From assembly GCF_021216655.1 (NCBI RefSeq), contig NZ_CP080437.1, positions 1,550,001 to 1,614,000 on the forward strand: a DNA stretch of 64,000 nt. The letters are read 5' to 3'. The notes beneath the pieces are model-generated. The model was not told the origin of the DNA and made no database searches. It saw only the letters and a list, made by a program, of their open reading frames with translations. Shown in pieces: positions 27,963 to 36,202 of this stretch. How positions within the stretch are numbered: position 1 is the stretch's first letter; the number at the start of each line of letters is the position of its first letter. This DNA is from Clavibacter michiganensis (GTDB lineage Bacteria; Actinomycetota; Actinomycetes; Actinomycetales; Microbacteriaceae). A program made the translations under genes and the position numbers.

Positions 27963-30900
27963 ATGGAGTCGACTGAAGAGCACGCCGGGGCACCGCAGGT
28001 CGTTGAGCTCTCGCCCGATCCGTCGATCCTCAGCGCTATCGGCGCGGGGCATTCTCTGGCTACGGCGATGGCCGACTTGATCGACAACTCCATCGACAAG
28101 GGGGCGACCAAGTTCCTGGCGCGCTTCATCACTCGCAATGAGGAGCTCATCGGGATTCGGATGCACGACGACGGCGCAGGAATGTCCGCAGTGCAGCTCG
28201 CGTCAGCGATGCGCCTCGGCGTCCGTCGCGAGTACGGAGCGGCCGAGCACGGGCATTTTGGCGTCGGTTTGAAAGCGGCGTCGTTCAGTCAGGCCGACCG
28301 GTTGACCGTCTACTCGCGGTGCGGCTATGAGCCCACGCGAGCGATACGTCTCACGCGCGGAAGATTCGAGGGCGAGGTTCTGCGTGACGCTGAGGCCCAG
28401 CGCGGATTCACGAAGGGTGCAGGCGGTTTTGCCCGTGTCGAAAGCGGCACTGTCGTCGAATGGGACCACCTGCACTCGGTCTTCACCGGCGATGTGGAGG
28501 TCGATCGGCGACGTTGGCTCGACGAGGTGTTTACAAGTCTGGGACACGACCTCGGGCTGACGTTCCACAGAATCATCTCGCGCGGCGACATCACGATCGT
28601 CCTACAGCAGTTCGACACACGAACGGGCGACGGCGTCCCCGTCAAAGTGACGTCCGTTGACCCGTTCAATTTTACGTCTGGCGCCGCCGGTTACCCACTC
28701 AATCTGGTCGGAACGACCCGGGGTGGCACAGAACTGCTCTTCACGTGCCACATCATGCAGCCCGCGAACCAGGGGCCGAGCGCGAAGTTGCTGGGTCGCC
28801 CGCGAGCGGAGTGGCAGGGTTTGTATGTCTACCGTAATGATCGGCTCCAGCAAGCCAGCGGCTGGTTGAACTTACTGCCCGGCAACATGGTCGAACTGCA
28901 GCTTGCGCGGGTCGCCGTCGACGTGACTACAGGGGCGCTTGGCGCCGTTCGCATCAACCCTGAGAAACACGGCGTCGTGTTCACGGCAGACGGTGTCCAC
29001 GCGGTGGAACGAGCTGTCACGGAAGACGGACGTGATTTCCGGTCCTTCCTGTCCGCGGCGAGGGACGTGTTCCGGCTCGGCAGCAAACGCGATCGCGGCC
29101 CGAGGCCGGTTGCGCGCATTGCGGAAGGACTCCCTCAGGCCGTCATCGGCGCGATGGATGAGGAGTTCGGATTCCGCGACGATGGCAACAATCTACGCGT
29201 CTTGTGGAAGCCTCTGGGCCGCGGCCGGCTCTTCGAACTGGAGCACGCCGCAGCGACGGTCTGGTTGAACGAGGGCTACCGGGAACAACTTCAGGGCGCC
29301 CATGGCGGCGATGCCGCATTCTTCAAAACCTCGATCGTGCTGCAGCTGCAAGACAAGCTGGAGCGCGGTCATTTGCAGCAGAGCACCGTCGACCAGATCG
29401 AGCGCATCCATGCGGTTCTCGCGGCCGCCACGTTCCAGCAGATCGACGAGCACGGTTACGACGCAACTCTCCAGCCGGCGACACGCGCCGCTCGACCGAC
29501 CGCTGACGCCGAACTCGATTTCGACGAGTGGCAGGTCGGCGACGAAGTTCCAATACCCGCGCGAGTCGACGAGGGGGGCTTCTCGATTGATCGTCCCGTC
29601 TCTGAGTCGGTCAAGCGCTATCGAGAAATCCCGCACTCTATAGACGCGGCGAAGCAGTACCTCTGGGGAATTGGGAGAGCGAAGTTGCTCAGCACCGCCG
29701 AAGAGGTTGAGCTCGCGCGTCGTATTGAGGCCGGGCTGCTCGCTGAAGAGCGTCTCGCCTCCGATAGCGCTCAGGAACAGCGCAGGTCGTTTCTACGCGA
29801 GCTTCGAGAGATCGCCGACGCTGGTAAGCACGCCAAAGCGCGATTCGTCAACGCGAACTTGCGCCTGGTCGTCTCCGTCGCGAGGCGCTACGCAGGGCGC
29901 GACATGGAGTTACTGGACCTGATCCAGGAGGGAAACATGGGGCTCATCCGCGCGGTCGAGAAGTTCGACTACGAGCAAGGGACGAAGTTCTCTACGTACG
30001 CCACCTGGTGGATCCGGCAGGCCATCTCGCGGGCGCTCGATGATAAGGCACGCGCCATCCGCCTACCAGTACATCTGATGGAGTCACTGCGGAGACTGTC
30101 CGGCGCTCGCGCGGCGCTCGAACCGCTCTACCCAGATGGCGTACCGCTCGACGAGCTCGCCCGACACTCCGAAATCGACGTGTCTGACATCGAACGGCTC
30201 GTCGCTGCGGACCGGCTGACGCACGTGTGGTCACTTGATGCGCCCTGGTACAACCCAGAACTGCGAATGGACGAGCCCTTCGGTGATCACCTCGTAGACG
30301 ACGCCGCTGACTCCACAAGCGACACCTTCGAGGCACTATTGCTCCGACGGAATCTCGTCCAAATCCTGAGCGCCCTGGACTGGCGGGAGGCGCGGGTCCT
30401 CGTGCTGCGCTTCGGGCTCGATGGAGGCGAGCGTCGGACACTTGATGCGATCGGTGTCGAGTTCGGGGTCACCCGCGAGCGGATCCGACAGCTAGAGAAG
30501 AAGGCGCTGGAGACAATGCGTGGCCCCCGTGCGCAGGCAATGCTCGCGGGTCACCACTGCGTCGACGACAGCGCGGTTCGTGAAGATAGGCCCGTCACCT
30601 CGGTCCGCACAGCTAGGCCCCTGACCATCGAGGACCACATTAGGCAGTATGGCCGGATAAAGCGTCGGACTCAGCCAGCCGCGCAGTTGACGATCGTGAG
30701 CTCTTCCGCCGTCAACAGATCGACGCAACGACAGACCGATCCCATTGCGAGCCCCTCGGACATAGAGTCCGCCTTTCTCAGTGGCCAGCACCCTGATGAC
30801 ATCGCTCGCCGCCTGAACGTCGATCGAGGCACTGTCCTAGCATCGCTCAGCCAGCGACTCTTCGGCGTCGAACAATCGACGCAAACTTCTGACCGTCCCG

Positions 30901-31136
30901 CCCGCCACGGTTCCGGGTACTCGGATGCCGACGCACAGCTGATCGATTCAACGCTGTCCACCGGCGCATCGATCCACGACATCGCGGTCCGGCTTGAGCG
31001 GACTCCTTACGGTGTTGCCTGCCAGATCCTGTTGGAGCCCCGCCATGCGGACGAGTTCCGCAGGCGTCAGGCGAGGGCAGTGGAAGAGCGCCGGCGGGAC
31101 CATGGTCCCGCCGGCGCGCCGGCATCGCAAGCGTGA
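27963..31136 (+). CDS. MORC-type GHKL ATPase fused to a full sigma-70 factor
   Basis: 1057 aa in one uninterrupted frame. Residues 1 to about 505 are a GHKL ATPase of the MORC/MutL kind: N box MADLIDNSID (36-45), MHDDGAGMS (67-75) and GHFGVGLKAASFSQ (97-110), then a transducer-like domain. After a linker (about 505-560) comes a group 1/2-like sigma factor lacking region 1.1: region 1.2 YLWGIGRAKLLSTAEEVELA (566-585), region 2 from 624 with LLDLIQEGNMGLIRAVEKFD (650-669) and KFSTYATWWIRQAISRAL (675-692), region 3 about 700-780, and region 4 about 797-855 with GVTRERIRQLEKKALETMR. The residues for core binding, -10 melting and -35 recognition appear kept. Two further HTH-like repeats fill 931-965 and 985-1020. 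ATPases of this class sit in restriction operons with Z1 and methyltransferase genes, as here; the sigma fusion is unexpected. A GTG at 27933 is an alternative start. Confidence 0.9.
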   Translation: MESTEEHAGAPQVVELSPDPSILSAIGAGHSLATAMADLIDNSIDKGATKFLARFITRNEELIGIRMHDDGAGMSAVQLASAMRLGVRREYGAAEHGHFGVGLKAASFSQADRLTVYSRCGYEPTRAIRLTRGRFEGEVLRDAEAQRGFTKGAGGFARVESGTVVEWDHLHSVFTGDVEVDRRRWLDEVFTSLGHDLGLTFHRIISRGDITIVLQQFDTRTGDGVPVKVTSVDPFNFTSGAAGYPLNLVGTTRGGTELLFTCHIMQPANQGPSAKLLGRPRAEWQGLYVYRNDRLQQASGWLNLLPGNMVELQLARVAVDVTTGALGAVRINPEKHGVVFTADGVHAVERAVTEDGRDFRSFLSAARDVFRLGSKRDRGPRPVARIAEGLPQAVIGAMDEEFGFRDDGNNLRVLWKPLGRGRLFELEHAAATVWLNEGYREQLQGAHGGDAAFFKTSIVLQLQDKLERGHLQQSTVDQIERIHAVLAAATFQQIDEHGYDATLQPATRAARPTADAELDFDEWQVGDEVPIPARVDEGGFSIDRPVSESVKRYREIPHSIDAAKQYLWGIGRAKLLSTAEEVELARRIEAGLLAEERLASDSAQEQRRSFLRELREIADAGKHAKARFVNANLRLVVSVARRYAGRDMELLDLIQEGNMGLIRAVEKFDYEQGTKFSTYATWWIRQAISRALDDKARAIRLPVHLMESLRRLSGARAALEPLYPDGVPLDELARHSEIDVSDIERLVAADRLTHVWSLDAPWYNPELRMDEPFGDHLVDDAADSTSDTFEALLLRRNLVQILSALDWREARVLVLRFGLDGGERRTLDAIGVEFGVTRERIRQLEKKALETMRGPRAQAMLAGHHCVDDSAVREDRPVTSVRTARPLTIEDHIRQYGRIKRRTQPAAQLTIVSSSAVNRSTQRQTDPIASPSDIESAFLSGQHPDDIARRLNVDRGTVLASLSQRLFGVEQSTQTSDRPARHGSGYSDADAQLIDSTLSTGASIHDIAVRLERTPYGVACQILLEPRHADEFRRRQARAVEERRRDHGPAGAPASQA

Positions 31137-31153
31137 ACGGCGCGCTCGTACCG

Positions 31154-31159
31154 TAAGTT
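31154..31159 (+). promoter_or_regulatory. Candidate internal -10 box for the methyltransferase gene
   Basis: TAAGTT (TANNNT) ends 9 nt before the methyltransferase ATG at 31169, inside the 32-bp gap after the MORC-sigma stop. If used it would give a near-leaderless mRNA and let the methylase be made independently of the upstream gene, useful for protecting self DNA. Confidence 0.3.
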
Positions 31160-31168
31160 TGAGCCGAC

Positions 31169-32269
31169 ATGACCACGACCAACCTCGCCCCCATCCGCAC
31201 GCTCGACCTCTTCGCAGGAGCCGGAGGGCTCAGCGAAGGTTTCCGCGAAGGCTCCGACCGCTTCTCGACGGTCCGTGCGGTCGAGATGGACGTAGCGGCG
31301 GCAGCCACTTACGCGTTGAACCACGGCGACGACCTCGTGTTCGCCGGCCCCGTTGAGGAATGGCTTGCGCAGGAGGAAGTCCCGTCCGTCGACCTCGTCC
31401 TTGGGGGCCCGCCTTGTCAGGGCTTCTCCACACTCGGGAAGCAGGACGCCGAGGACGTGCGGAACTTCCTCTGGAAACAATACGCGGAAACAGTCAAACG
31501 AGCGCAACCCAAATACTTTGTAGTCGAGAACGTTGCCGCATTCACCAAGTCTCGCCAGTTCGAAGATTTTCGCCGTGAAACGTCCGCAGCGGGAATGCTA
31601 CCCAACTACTCCTTCGACTGGCGCGTCCTCAACTCGGCAGATTATGGTGCAGCGCAAGCACGGAAGCGCACTGTCATTCTGGGGTGGCGTGACGACCAGG
31701 AAGCGCCAGGATTCCCCGAGCCGACACACGGACCCGGGCGCACGCTTGCGCATGTCTCCGTTCGACAGGCCTTCGAGCAGCGCGGGATGGCTGCCGCCGT
31801 CAGCATGATCGACCTCCCTCCCAATCGCGCTCGAGTCGTCAACGGACGCGCGGTGTCCGGGCCCTACCGCGCCGCGGAGCTGCACGTCACCCGCTACTAC
31901 ACGGAGCTCTCGCGCGAGCGGTTCACTCACATCCCCGAAAAGGGCAACCGCTTCGACATTCCATTTGAGCTCTTGCCTGACTGCTGGAAGAAGCACACAT
32001 CAGGATCGGCAGACGTCATGGGGCGACTGCACTGGGACAAGCCGTCAGTCACCGTCCGCACAGAGTTCTTCAAGCCGGAGAAGGGGCGTTACCTCCATCC
32101 GGTCGAGGACCGAGCGCTCACGCACTACGAGGCTGCGACGCTCCAAGGATTCCCCGACGAGTACCTCTTCATGGGAACGAAGATCGAAATCGCGCGACAG
32201 ATTGGTAATGCCGTGCCGATTGCATTAGGCGCCGCGATCGGACGACACCTGGCAGGGCTGCTCGGTTGA
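31169..32269 (+). CDS. DNA (cytosine-5-)-methyltransferase
   Basis: 366 aa modification enzyme that transfers a methyl group from S-adenosylmethionine to C5 of cytosine in a specific sequence. Conserved C5-MTase motifs are all visible: I DLFAGAGGLSEGF (13-25), IV GGPPCQGFS with catalytic Cys83, VI ENV (120-122), VIII QARKR (163-167), X GNAVP (346-350). The target-recognition region between VIII and X is short (about 180 residues including motif IX). It begins 32 bp after the MORC-sigma gene on the same strand and is presumably the self-marking partner of the Z1/PD-(D/E)XK restriction pair. Recognition sequence unknown. Confidence 0.93.
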   Translation: MTTTNLAPIRTLDLFAGAGGLSEGFREGSDRFSTVRAVEMDVAAAATYALNHGDDLVFAGPVEEWLAQEEVPSVDLVLGGPPCQGFSTLGKQDAEDVRNFLWKQYAETVKRAQPKYFVVENVAAFTKSRQFEDFRRETSAAGMLPNYSFDWRVLNSADYGAAQARKRTVILGWRDDQEAPGFPEPTHGPGRTLAHVSVRQAFEQRGMAAAVSMIDLPPNRARVVNGRAVSGPYRAAELHVTRYYTELSRERFTHIPEKGNRFDIPFELLPDCWKKHTSGSADVMGRLHWDKPSVTVRTEFFKPEKGRYLHPVEDRALTHYEAATLQGFPDEYLFMGTKIEIARQIGNAVPIALGAAIGRHLAGLLG

Positions 32270-32600
32270 AAGCGTCTTTGCGCTCTCATCCATCAGCGCA
32301 CTGGGCCAAGCGCCGATAACTTTCATCGTGGCCATCGTTAAAGGACCGTTGTCAACCGTGGAAGGTCAGCCCAGCGGCAGCGAAGTCGGGGCGGTCGCTG
32401 GCTCAGTCGAACATGTGCAGCGCGCGATCGTTGCGCGTTCTACTGCCGGCTTGGTCGAATCGCGCACAGCTGTCCATCGCTGCCATCATCGCGGCGCCGT
32501 CCGTCTCGAGGTAGTGGATGCAGCCTCTTCAGGCGGGTGCCTGCGCTGAGTCAATAGCTCGTGCCTGGCCGCCGTTCTCGTGCTCGTCGACCGCCGCAAG
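32270..32600. other. Non-coding stretch downstream of the methyltransferase
   Basis: About 330 bp between the methyltransferase stop and a truncated minus-strand frame. The only open frames are short, without start signals or recognisable domains. No terminator hairpin stood out. Probably remnant island DNA. Confidence 0.4.
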
Positions 32601-32814
32601 TTAGAGTCTCAGCCCGCCGGAATGCGTGCCGAGCCTCCCGAGCGCGGCCTCGGGCGCTTCTCGCAAAGGTCGTTCGCGCCGCACCCACTCCTGCGCCGCG
32701 CCGCGAGCGGCGTCCCCGAGCGGGCTGTGGGCGCTCCACTCGCCCACCCGGTCCAGCGTGTGATAAGTCCAGGTAGTTCCGTCGAAGTATCGCCGTCCGG
32801 AAGCGTCAACCTCG
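32601..32814 (-). pseudogene. 3' remnant of a gene, truncated at the tRNA-Gln junction (DUF2510-like motif)
   Basis: A minus-strand frame of 71 codons ends with TAA at 32601 and begins exactly where the tRNA CCA ends; it has no start codon of its own. The peptide contains DASGRRYFDGTTWTYHT, reminiscent of the RyWDG..WT motif of DUF2510 domains common in actinobacterial membrane proteins. Its 5' part is missing, as expected when recombination at a tRNA 3' end cuts a gene. The open frame continues through the tRNA only by chance. Confidence 0.5.
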
Positions 32815-32889
32815 TGGCTCCGCCCCCAGGATTCGAACCTGGACCTCACAGCTCCAAAGGCTGAAGTGCTGCCGTTACACCAAGGCGGA
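32815..32889 (-). tRNA. tRNA-Gln (anticodon UUG), CCA encoded
   Basis: On the minus strand: acceptor stem UCCGCCU/GGGCGGA, discriminator G, encoded CCA at 32815-32817; anticodon loop CTTTGGA (anticodon UUG); T arm CCAGG TTCGAAT CCTGG. Mature body 72 nt. Its 3' end borders the genomic island. Confidence 0.95.
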
Positions 32890-32966
32890 CCGCTCACGGT
32901 CCGGCCGTGCGCAGGACGAGTCTGCCAGAGGTGCCCGCGGGCGGAGGACCCGCGTCCGGCGGGGAG

Positions 32967-33359
32967 TCAGGTGCCGCGCGCGCGGCGTCGGCGGAGGACG
33001 CCGCGGATCCGCAGCACCAGGAGGAGCGCGCCGCCGACCGCGAGCCCCACGGCCCCGCCGACGAGCACGCGCGCGTCGGACGCGCCCTGCTGGAAGGGCC
33101 ACAGCTGGCTGGCGAGGGCGGCGATCCCGAGCAGGAGCGGCGTCAGCACCGCCGAGACGAGGGCCTCCTGCGACGTGGTCATGGGCTCGGCGCCGCGTCG
33201 GCGATCGCGGATCGTCGTGCCGACGAGGGCACCCCACATCGGCAGCACCAGACCGAGGTTCGCGACCGGGACGAGGACGAGGGCGACGAGGAGGGCCAGC
33301 GCGGCCCCGGCCACATACCACCACGGCATGACGGAGCGGTTGGAGGGGAGGTCTTCCAT
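32967..33359 (-). CDS. Hypothetical membrane protein, four TM helices
   Basis: 130 aa from ATG at 33359 (MEDLPSNRSVMPWWYV...). Four hydrophobic segments in two hairpins, with a basic loop (TTIRDRRRGAEP) between them and an Arg-rich C-terminus (RIRGVLRRRRARGT) on the cytoplasmic side. No family recognised. Divergent from the MarR gene with about 50 bp between starts, so the regulator may control it; this is inference. Confidence 0.7.
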   Translation of the reverse strand: MEDLPSNRSVMPWWYVAGAALALLVALVLVPVANLGLVLPMWGALVGTTIRDRRRGAEPMTTSQEALVSAVLTPLLLGIAALASQLWPFQQGASDARVLVGGAVGLAVGGALLLVLRIRGVLRRRRARGT

Positions 33360-33411
33360 GTCCCTCACGCTAGCGACCGGGCGGAGGCCCCCGGACCGGC
33401 ATGATGGGGGG

Positions 33412-33915
33412 ATGCCCAGCCGCGACGAGGTCGACCGCATCGTCGACGCGTGGCGGCGCGAGCGGCCCGACCTCGACTTCTCCCCGCTCGAGGTGCTGTC
33501 GCGCGTCGGCCGCCTGTCGCGGCTGCTGGAGCGCGCCAGGCGCTCCGCGTTCCAGGAGTCGGAGCTCGAGTCGTGGGAGTTCGACGTGCTGTCGGCGCTG
33601 CGACGGGCGGGCGATCCCTACCAGCTGAGCCCGAAGGCCCTCCTGCAGCAGACGCTCGTCTCCTCCGGCACGATGACGAACCGCATCGACCGGCTCGTGG
33701 CGCGCGGGCTCGTGGAGCGGCGGACGGATCCGCACGACGGGCGCGGGATCCTCGTCGTCATGTCGGACGCGGGCCGCACGCGCGTCGACACCGCGATCAC
33801 CCGGCTCGTCGCCGAGGAGGCGGAGCTGCTCGAGACCCTGCCCGCAGCCGACCGCGACGTGCTCGCGGGGCTGCTGCGACAGCTGATCCTCGACCTCGAC
33901 GACGACGGGGCCTGA
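33412..33915 (+). CDS. MarR family transcriptional regulator
   Basis: 167 aa winged-helix repressor. The N-terminal dimerisation helices (LEVLSRVGRLSRLLERAR) lead to the DNA-binding region ESWEFDVLSALRRAG...LSPKALLQQTLVSSGTMTNRIDRLVARGLVERRTDPHDGRG, with the recognition helix SSGTMTNRIDRL and the wing DPHDGRGILV, then C-terminal helices. The ATG at 33412 directly follows a G-rich stretch (GGGGGG) that serves as Shine-Dalgarno. Ligand unknown; the divergent membrane protein gene is the obvious candidate target. Confidence 0.88.
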   Translation: MPSRDEVDRIVDAWRRERPDLDFSPLEVLSRVGRLSRLLERARRSAFQESELESWEFDVLSALRRAGDPYQLSPKALLQQTLVSSGTMTNRIDRLVARGLVERRTDPHDGRGILVVMSDAGRTRVDTAITRLVAEEAELLETLPAADRDVLAGLLRQLILDLDDDGA

Positions 33916-33932
33916 CCCGCTCCACCCGGGTC
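33914..33932. terminator. Small hairpin between convergent MarR and TraR genes
   Basis: GACCCG and CGGGTC form a 6-bp stem with a 7-nt loop in the 28-bp gap between two convergent genes. Short and without a T tract, so a weak candidate. Confidence 0.3.
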
Positions 33933-33943
33933 GCCCGTCCCGC

Positions 33944-34300
33944 TCAGGCGTGCGCGACGCAGCGGCGCGCGGCGGGGCGGATCTCGAGCCGACCCGCGGG
34001 GATCGCCTCGCCGCAGACCTCGCAGCGGCCGTAGGTGCCCGCGTCGAGGCGCGCGACCGCGGCGTCGACGTCGGCGAGGCGGACGCGGGCCTCGCGGATC
34101 ATCGCGTCGGACTGCGAGCGCTCGAACGCGAGGGTCGCGCCCTCGGGGTCGTGCTCGTCGTCGGAGTTCGCGTCCTGACGGGACTCGACGATCGCCGCCA
34201 CGTCGCGGTCGAGGCCGCGGATGAGCGCGAGCGTGTCGGCGCGCACCGCCTCCAGGGCCGCGCGCGCGTCCGCCGGAGCGGGCGCGGCGTCGTCTGCCAT
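33944..34300 (-). CDS. TraR/DksA family zinc-finger protein
   Basis: 118 aa. Coiled-coil N-terminal two thirds (about 10-85, acidic/alanine-rich helices with FERSQSDAMIREARVRLADVDAAVARLDAGTYGRCEVCG) ending in the C4-type finger of TraR/DksA proteins: CEVCGEAIPAGRLEIRPAARRCVAH. The last ligand is His rather than Cys, so the finger is C3H. Relatives bind the RNA polymerase secondary channel; actinobacterial members are usually uncharacterised. It ends 10 bp beyond the start side of the LLM oxidoreductase gene's stop, same strand. Confidence 0.85.
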   Translation of the reverse strand: MADDAAPAPADARAALEAVRADTLALIRGLDRDVAAIVESRQDANSDDEHDPEGATLAFERSQSDAMIREARVRLADVDAAVARLDAGTYGRCEVCGEAIPAGRLEIRPAARRCVAHA

Positions 34301-34310
34301 GGATCCCGCG

Positions 34311-35324
34311 CTACGCGGCGACGAGCGCGTGCGCGTCCGCCATCAGCTCGACCGAGCGGAGGCGCTCCGGCGTCCGCTGCGAGGCGTGCCCGACGATGAC
34401 CTCGTCGACGCCCGCCTGCTCCGCGAACCGGTTGGCGTAGTCGGAGACCTCGGCGCCGGTGCCGACGGCCGTGTACGTCATCATGCTGGCGACGTGCGCG
34501 CCGACGGGGGCCTCGAGGAGCCGGTCGAGCTCCTCGTCGGTGAACGTCTGAGTGGCCGGGATCTGGCCGCTCTGGCGGAGAAGCATCATCAGGCGCGCCC
34601 GGCGGACGCCGGCGAACTGGCGCTCGGCGTCAGCGCGGTCGTCGGCCGCGATGGCGTTGATCCCCGCGATCGCGTACGGCGCGTCGAGCTGCTCCGACGG
34701 GCGGAAGTCGCGGCGGTAGATCGCGATGGCGTCGAGCAGCATGTCGGGCGCGAAGTGCGACGCGAAGGCGAACGGCAGGCCGAGGGCCGCGGCGAGCTGG
34801 GCGCCGAAGGTCGAGGACCCGAGGATGTAGAGGGGGACGCGCGTGCCGGCGCCGGGCGTCGCGGACACGCCGGGGACCTGGCTCTCGCCGGAAAGGAAGG
34901 CCTGCAGCTCGACGACGTCCTCGGGGAAGCGGTCCGAGGATCCGGGGTCGCGGCGGAGCGCCCGGAACGTGGCCTGGTCGCTGCCGGGAGCGCGGCCGAG
35001 GCCGAGGTCGATGCGGCCCGGGTGCAGGGTCTCGAGGGTGCCGAACTGCTCCGCGATGGTGAGCGGCGAGTGGTTCGGCAGCATGACGCCGCCGGACCCG
35101 AGCCGGATGGTGGACGTCTGGCTGGCGACGTGGGCGATGAGCACGCTCGTCGCGCTGGACGCGATCGACGCCATGTTGTGGTGCTCCGCGTACCAGACGC
35201 GACGGTAGCCGCTCCGCTCGGCCTGCTGGGCGAGGGCGACGGACGCGGCGAAGCTGTCGCGGGCGGTCTCCCCGGGGGCGATGGGGGCGAGGTCGAGGAT
35301 GGAGAGCGGGACGGTCATGCTCAT
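34311..35324 (-). CDS. LLM class flavin-dependent oxidoreductase
   Basis: 337 aa bacterial luciferase-like monooxygenase of the MsnO8/YhbW type: [15 protein letters not shown] at the start, [31 protein letters not shown] and the flavin-binding [39 protein letters not shown] segment. It uses FMN (or F420) supplied by a reductase; the natural substrate is not known. Start ATG at 35324 overlaps the stop of the LysE-type exporter by four bases, so the two are co-translated. Confidence 0.88.
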   Translation of the reverse strand: MSMTVPLSILDLAPIAPGETARDSFAASVALAQQAERSGYRRVWYAEHHNMASIASSATSVLIAHVASQTSTIRLGSGGVMLPNHSPLTIAEQFGTLETLHPGRIDLGLGRAPGSDQATFRALRRDPGSSDRFPEDVVELQAFLSGESQVPGVSATPGAGTRVPLYILGSSTFGAQLAAALGLPFAFASHFAPDMLLDAIAIYRRDFRPSEQLDAPYAIAGINAIAADDRADAERQFAGVRRARLMMLLRQSGQIPATQTFTDEELDRLLEAPVGAHVASMMTYTAVGTGAEVSDYANRFAEQAGVDEVIVGHASQRTPERLRSVELMADAHALVAA

Positions 35325-36133
35325 CTCAACAGCGCGGACGCCTCCGGTGTTCCGAGCCCGTCCGCGGCGGGGGCGGTGTCCGTCGTCGCGTCCCCGAGGG
35401 CGGCATCGGCACGACGCCGGCGCGCGACCGACCAGGCCGCCACGGCGCCGGCGAGCGCCGCGCAGATCGCGGTGGCGACGGCGATGCGCGCCCCCTCCCC
35501 CGGTCCCTCGGGCACGAGCGGCAGCAGGATCTGCACGGCGAGCACGAGCATCACCCCGGCGATCACGGTGTCGAGCACGCGCCAGGCGGACGGCCGGGCG
35601 GACGGCCGGGCGAGCACGGGCGCGAAGACGCGGGCGGCCGTCGCGAGCAGCGTGAACCAGACGCAGCTGGCGACCATCGCGCCGACCCCGAACGCCCAGC
35701 GGCCGTCACCGTGGCCCGCGGCGACGGATCCCACGAGGAGCACGGTGTCGAGGTACACGTGCGGGTTCAGCCAGGTGAGCGCGAGGCACGCGGCGACCAC
35801 GGTGCCCAGCGCACGCGGCGCGGACACGGCGACGGCGAGGCCCCGCGGCGCGACGGCCCGCAGCAGCGAGAGGGCGGCGTAGCCGGCGAGGAAGCAGGCG
35901 CCGAGGATCCGGATGACGACGATCGCGACGGGCGCCGCCTCGATGACCGCGCCGATCCCGGCGACGCCGAGGCCGATGAGGATCACGTCGGAGACCGCGC
36001 AGATGAGCACCACGACGAGCACGTGCTCGCGCCGCGTGCCCTGCCGGAGGATGAAGGCGTTCTGCGCGCCGATCGCGGCGATGAGCGAGAAGCCGAGGCC
36101 GAAGCCGGAGAGCGCGTGCGCGAGCGGGTGCAT
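35321..36133 (-). CDS. LysE/ArgO-type amino acid exporter
   Basis: 270 aa, six transmembrane helices. Family motif [27 protein letters not shown] near the N-terminus and [15 protein letters not shown] in the middle define the LysE/ArgO basic amino-acid exporters, which relieve toxic accumulation of Lys or Arg. ATG at 36133 gives the expected [14 protein letters not shown] start; an ATG at 36151 is possible. The divergent LysR gene is of the LysG/ArgP type, the known partner arrangement. The Ala/Asp-rich C-terminus is cytoplasmic. Confidence 0.9.
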   Translation of the reverse strand: MHPLAHALSGFGLGFSLIAAIGAQNAFILRQGTRREHVLVVVLICAVSDVILIGLGVAGIGAVIEAAPVAIVVIRILGACFLAGYAALSLLRAVAPRGLAVAVSAPRALGTVVAACLALTWLNPHVYLDTVLLVGSVAAGHGDGRWAFGVGAMVASCVWFTLLATAARVFAPVLARPSARPSAWRVLDTVIAGVMLVLAVQILLPLVPEGPGEGARIAVATAICAALAGAVAAWSVARRRRADAALGDATTDTAPAADGLGTPEASALLR

Positions 36134-36202
36134 GGCCTCAACGCTAGGCATCGGGCGCGCATCAGACCAGCTCATGTTCCTGCGGCACCATTAGCATCGC
36201 TG

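Larger units (their letters stand above)
22660..32814. mobile_element. Putative genomic island between glmU and tRNA-Gln
   Basis: About 10 kb that interrupts conserved gene order and differs from its flanks: more A/T-rich stretches, fewer GGATCC hexamers (about 5-7 by eye against about 19 in the first 10 kb of the window), and a restriction-type gene module. The right edge abuts the encoded CCA of tRNA-Gln, a classical integration site. The left edge is not defined; no copy of the tRNA 3' end was found near 22.5-23.8 kb and no integrase is present, so the island is either old and degraded or arrived by homologous exchange. Confidence 0.7.

Noticed and set aside
32601..32897. 98-codon frame across tRNA-Gln
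   Set aside because: The start lies upstream of and inside the tRNA; the peptide over the tRNA is the usual translated-tRNA artefact. Only the part below 32815 is kept as a remnant.
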